This document shows, one piece after another, positions 56,360 through 59,905 of a DNA stretch of 59,905 nucleotides. The position numbers were made by a program, and so were the translations under genes. Where the stretch lies: NCBI GenBank assembly GCA_030427445.1, contig JAUIBQ010000005.1, positions 1-59,905 of the forward strand, in the 5' to 3' direction. Every line of letters starts with the position of its first letter. Position 1 is the stretch's first letter. Origin of the DNA: a bacterium. Lineage in GTDB: Bacteria; Patescibacteriota; Saccharimonadia; Saccharimonadales; SZUA-47. Under the pieces are notes generated by a model, which saw only the letters and a program-made list of their open reading frames with translations, made no database searches and was not told where the DNA came from.

Positions 56360-56986
56360 ATGAAGAACGCTTTAATCGCACTTTGGGTGTTACTGACTCT
56401 AGGGTTGCTGGGTACGACAGGTTATTTGTTTATGCAAAACCGCGACCTCGACCGTCAGATTAACGAAACTACTGAAGAAAAAAATGAACGGTTAGTTAAC
56501 GAAATCAACAAAGTGTTTGATTTACCAGATGAGACGCCGGTCGTCGCAATCGTCACAGACAAAGAACAGTTTATTAGTGAGTATCCAGTATTTGAAAATG
56601 CTGAGTCAGGTGATTACCTGCTATTCTTCCGTAAGGCACGACTTAATGTCTTGTATCGTCAAAGCGAAAAACGAGTTGTGAAGACCGCACAAGTTGCCGT
56701 CCCAATAAGTATTGAACTTATCGGTAGCAAAGACGCGATTGCTGAAGCTGAATCTCAATTGCAAGAGCTTGAAGGCAGCGTTACATTGGTTAAAACAGTT
56801 AATACAGGGATAGCGCAAAGCTTAATCTACGATGTTGACCAGGACCAAGCAGACGAAACAAGCCAGCTTGCAGACAGACTAGAAATTAAATCTGCTTCGA
56901 CATTACCAGACACAATTACACCAGGAGACACAACGGAAATTGTTATTCTTTTGGCTGACTCTTCTGCCCCTGAGTCTACAGAATAG
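56360..56986 (+). CDS. hypothetical membrane-anchored protein
   Basis: N-terminal TM, coiled-coil, conserved-looking soluble domain. Confidence 0.55.
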   Translation: MKNALIALWVLLTLGLLGTTGYLFMQNRDLDRQINETTEEKNERLVNEINKVFDLPDETPVVAIVTDKEQFISEYPVFENAESGDYLLFFRKARLNVLYRQSEKRVVKTAQVAVPISIELIGSKDAIAEAESQLQELEGSVTLVKTVNTGIAQSLIYDVDQDQADETSQLADRLEIKSASTLPDTITPGDTTEIVILLADSSAPESTE

Positions 56987-56994
56987 GGACACGG

Positions 56995-57975
56995 TTATTT
57001 CTTTTCTTCGGGGTCAATAAGTACAGATCTTAATTTTGGTTTACCTTTAGCTTCAGCTAGATCGGTCATGATAAGCTCTGACCTTGTAGATAAATCCATA
57101 TCTTTTTCAGGGAGGTGTAGTCCAGAAATGTAAACTCCAGATTTTGGTGGTTCTGACAAGTCCAGTGATATACCAAGGACAGGCCCATTAAAGTATAGAT
57201 TGATTGTATTAGGTGATGGTCTCATCATTTGCCATTCTCTAGCAAATTTTTTGACATCAGTAGGGAATTTCCATGGGGTATGGTAATCTCTAGTGCCACT
57301 CGGAGCTACGCCCCTTATAGTAGGTACTTCATTGGTAGTTTGCATAAGTAAATTTGATTGAGTATTAAACTCTCCAACATATTCTGGATCAAGACGTTTT
57401 CTGACTTCTTTGTTTCCTGCAGGTATCACAAAACGTACATTACTAAACAGACCCTGCATAGCTGGTACGGCAGGTAGATTATTTGTTTTTACATATTTCA
57501 ACATAGCACTAACAGCTAGATCGGTTTCGAATTCGTCCGCTCTAACACCGTTTTCTTGTAAACAAACAGACGTCATTCCAAGTGCAAGTGCAACACCTAT
57601 TACGTCACGATGATTCGTCGCTATGACTAGGTCGCCTTGATCTAAGCGATCTTTAAGATGGGTAACTAAGTCTTTTCTGTCGAGCATAATTTCAATATAT
57701 TGCTCTATTTCCGGTATGATAATTCTGCCAAAATCAACAAGCTCTTTTGTGGTTGCCGACTTTCCTCTAGATGCAATTGTATCGATAGCTTGTATTTCCC
57801 GAATTTTGTCCGGTTCCGTTGAACTCTCTGGATCAAGATAATCAAACTTATCATGGTCATTAAAATGGGTACCAACCATTTCTTTGAAAAGTTGATCTAC
57901 TGCTTCTTGACTCTCAAGTTCGACTAGATTTGGATTCCTAATAAGACCATAGCGACTATCTAAAACTTCTACCAT
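56995..57975 (-). CDS. hypothetical protein, possibly PlsC-like acyltransferase
   Basis: 'DLVIATNHRDVIGVALAL' and 'GVAPSGTRDYHTPW' weakly resemble acyltransferase NHxxxxD / EGTR motifs. Confidence 0.4.
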   Translation of the reverse strand: MVEVLDSRYGLIRNPNLVELESQEAVDQLFKEMVGTHFNDHDKFDYLDPESSTEPDKIREIQAIDTIASRGKSATTKELVDFGRIIIPEIEQYIEIMLDRKDLVTHLKDRLDQGDLVIATNHRDVIGVALALGMTSVCLQENGVRADEFETDLAVSAMLKYVKTNNLPAVPAMQGLFSNVRFVIPAGNKEVRKRLDPEYVGEFNTQSNLLMQTTNEVPTIRGVAPSGTRDYHTPWKFPTDVKKFAREWQMMRPSPNTINLYFNGPVLGISLDLSEPPKSGVYISGLHLPEKDMDLSTRSELIMTDLAEAKGKPKLRSVLIDPEEKK

Positions 57976-58089
57976 TACAGTAATTTATATATTATAAATA
58001 CAATTTAGTCAAACGCCGTGAAAAACACAATATGTAGCGTGAGCAGAATCGTGCTAGACTCTAGGTAATAGGCAAATTAATAACAAAAA

Positions 58090-58151
58090 CGATCATGAAG
58101 CAGGGTGAAATTCCCTCACAGTGCCGCTACGGTCAAAGTCCGAGCTGATCT
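58090..58151 (+). promoter_or_regulatory. cobalamin-riboswitch-like aptamer core
   Basis: GATCATGAAGCAGGGTGAAATTCCCTCACAGTGCCGCTACGGTCAAAGTCCGAGCTGATC: GGTGAAA..TCC..ACAGTGCCGCTACGGT..AGTCCGA motifs, closed by GATCA/TGATC. Confidence 0.7.
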
Positions 58152-58174
58152 AAAACACCCGAGCAGGAAATAAA

Positions 58175-59725
58175 ATGGCGTTGAGCCCAACAGAGGTAGA
58201 AAGACCAAATGGCGTGGAATTTGAAGATTTCACACATGAATCAGACTTTATTCTGTGGGAAAAAGAGCTTCAACAAAAGACAGCGGTTTTAGCTGAGTGT
58301 TTGCCGTACGAAGGTGAAGCTCTGGATCTATCTAGGGCGCTGCTCGCATCAGCAGCGGTAAGCTCTCTGATAAAGATTGAGACTGTCGATAATGGTGAAC
58401 AAACAACACTCATGACTTCGGCGCAACGAGCCAATTATGATCCCGATGCAAAAGCGATGGTGTTAACTAATGCGAAGACAGACTACCTTGAAAGGGCGTA
58501 TAAATCCGGACATACAGTAAGTGTTGACTTGTTTGCAGTAGATGGCGAGCTCTCTCAGCATGGACAAAGTATGATGAACGTCAACGTAAATAGTATGAAG
58601 TACTTAACAGATGAAACACTGAAGAATCGAGGACGAATAGAAACTCATAATGCTGTACGTCAACAAAAATATTTCGAAGCTGGCCTCCTGTGTGATCATA
58701 CACTTGTTACGTTCTCGCTCGTACCGGAAGCAATAGAGAAATCTAAAGCTAAAAAATTAGGATTCTTCACGGAGAATATGAGTTTAGCAATCCAGGCTGT
58801 TGGGAGTGCAGATGATGATTCTGTAAAGCTTGAGTCTGCATTTGTCGCCGGGGCAGATCTTGATGGCCGAAGATTTGATTTGGACACGGTAAAACAACTG
58901 TATTTAGACCTCGGTATAGATATCCAAGATAAAAATACAGAACAGATACTGGCGAGCCCAGTGCTAATTCATAACAGCCTTATGAAAGACGGGGTGGTGG
59001 ATATAGTGAAGCTTTATGACTGTATAGCAGGCAGAATAACGTCACAGCGCCGTTTTTATGGCCAACAAGCAAGTGGTGGAAATGACTACGAAGAACACAA
59101 AAAAGAATGTACTCGAAGAGAGCGCGTAGCAAATGAAGTAGCTGAACGCACTGCAGATGCGTTGATAGCTGCAGCTGATACGTTCAGCGCCCCATTAGAT
59201 GCAACTCGCAAGCTTCATGAGCTAAATGATGCAGAATTAAAGAGAATGATTGTTACGGACAGCAGTATTGATGTCGCTGTTCTTGGGCCTACTGCTGTTC
59301 ATGCAGTTGAGCAAGCAAGAATGTATTACGCAAACAATGACATGATGAGTTTGCAGATTTCACTAGAGTCCATACGCAGAAATGGCTCATCTAGCTCTTG
59401 TCCAAATGGTGGATTTTCGAGTGGAGAATCGTCAGTTGTTGGTGTCGAGAGTCTGGGTGCTGGTATGGGTGACGAAAACCAAGAAGAGATTGGGGGAAAG
59501 CAGGAGATGACCTGCCCATTCTGTGAAGAGAAAACGAGCGGAGATCCGTGCGCAGACAGTATTACATGTACTAAATGTAGCGCATCTACGAAGTATTCAG
59601 AGGAAGAGAATAACAGAAGAGCTGCACAGTATAAGAAACTCAAAATGATCAAAGTAGCTAGTCAAGAAGCAGTTGATAAAAATTTCTGGGGTTTAATGAA
59701 AGGGGTAAAAGATGACAGCAGATGA
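58175..59725 (+). CDS. hypothetical protein with C-terminal zinc-ribbon
   Basis: 516-aa ORF; 'CPFCEEKTSGDPCADSITCTKC'. Confidence 0.7.
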   Translation: MALSPTEVERPNGVEFEDFTHESDFILWEKELQQKTAVLAECLPYEGEALDLSRALLASAAVSSLIKIETVDNGEQTTLMTSAQRANYDPDAKAMVLTNAKTDYLERAYKSGHTVSVDLFAVDGELSQHGQSMMNVNVNSMKYLTDETLKNRGRIETHNAVRQQKYFEAGLLCDHTLVTFSLVPEAIEKSKAKKLGFFTENMSLAIQAVGSADDDSVKLESAFVAGADLDGRRFDLDTVKQLYLDLGIDIQDKNTEQILASPVLIHNSLMKDGVVDIVKLYDCIAGRITSQRRFYGQQASGGNDYEEHKKECTRRERVANEVAERTADALIAAADTFSAPLDATRKLHELNDAELKRMIVTDSSIDVAVLGPTAVHAVEQARMYYANNDMMSLQISLESIRRNGSSSSCPNGGFSSGESSVVGVESLGAGMGDENQEEIGGKQEMTCPFCEEKTSGDPCADSITCTKCSASTKYSEEENNRRAAQYKKLKMIKVASQEAVDKNFWGLMKGVKDDSR

Positions 59726-59905
59726 TTACCAACACATGCAAGATATTTGTAACGGAATTTGCGACATTACCGAAAATTATGCTGAGGAAAAAGATTTGAT
59801 GCGCTGCGTAACGTGCCCTTTCTGTAAAGAAACCGTCGACGCTATATTAACGCCAACGACGATTGCATGTCCGGCGTGTGAAGTAGTCGTCACTAGACAA
59901 GCTTA
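59712..59905 (+). CDS. hypothetical zinc-ribbon protein, 3' partial
   Basis: ATG at 59712 overlaps the upstream gene by 14 nt; MTADDYQHMQDICNGICDITENYAEEKDLMRCVTCPFCKETVDAILTPTTIACPACEVVV... Confidence 0.65.
   Translation, partial: MTADDYQHMQDICNGICDITENYAEEKDLMRCVTCPFCKETVDAILTPTTIACPACEVVVTRQA

Noticed and set aside
58090-58151. FMN (RFN) riboswitch, because of GGGTGAAATTCCC
   Set aside because: The following segment reads ACAGTGCCGCTACGGT...AGTCCGA, matching cobalamin-type core rather than ACCGGCGGT...AGCCCGCGA of FMN riboswitches

Overview
The gene content suggests a Patescibacteria/CPR chromosome, possibly Candidatus Saccharibacteria (inference from gene families and small secreted-protein-rich loci; no database search was possible). 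From left to right the window contains: (i) a surface-polysaccharide / nucleotide-sugar locus (~0.5-14 kb); (ii) a DNA-uptake and surface block (~15-24 kb) with a secreted DUF1524-type nuclease, ComEC, a lamin-tail-domain protein with four Cys repeats, a 1308-aa secreted protein ending in a type I dockerin, and directly after it a membrane-anchored cohesin protein; (iii) signalling, stress and efflux genes (24-35 kb); (iv) housekeeping, redox and small membrane proteins (35-46 kb); (v) an apparent accessory island (46.4-53.5 kb). This island is delimited by repeated structured copies of the 3' end of tRNA-Asn(GTT). It carries archaeal-type MAT, SerRS, an S51 peptidase, a stand-alone AlaRS-like catalytic protein, a second S51 peptidase and a SAM methyltransferase; (vi) UppP, SIMPL and other genes, then a cobalamin-riboswitch-like element in front of unknown zinc-ribbon genes at the right edge. 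The strongest candidate for something undescribed is (v): a family of tRNA-Asn-derived RNA or recombination elements, each ending in CCCCGGAGCCA plus its own terminator, flanking a coupled aminoacyl-tRNA-synthetase/peptidase operon. The cohesin-dockerin pair is the second.
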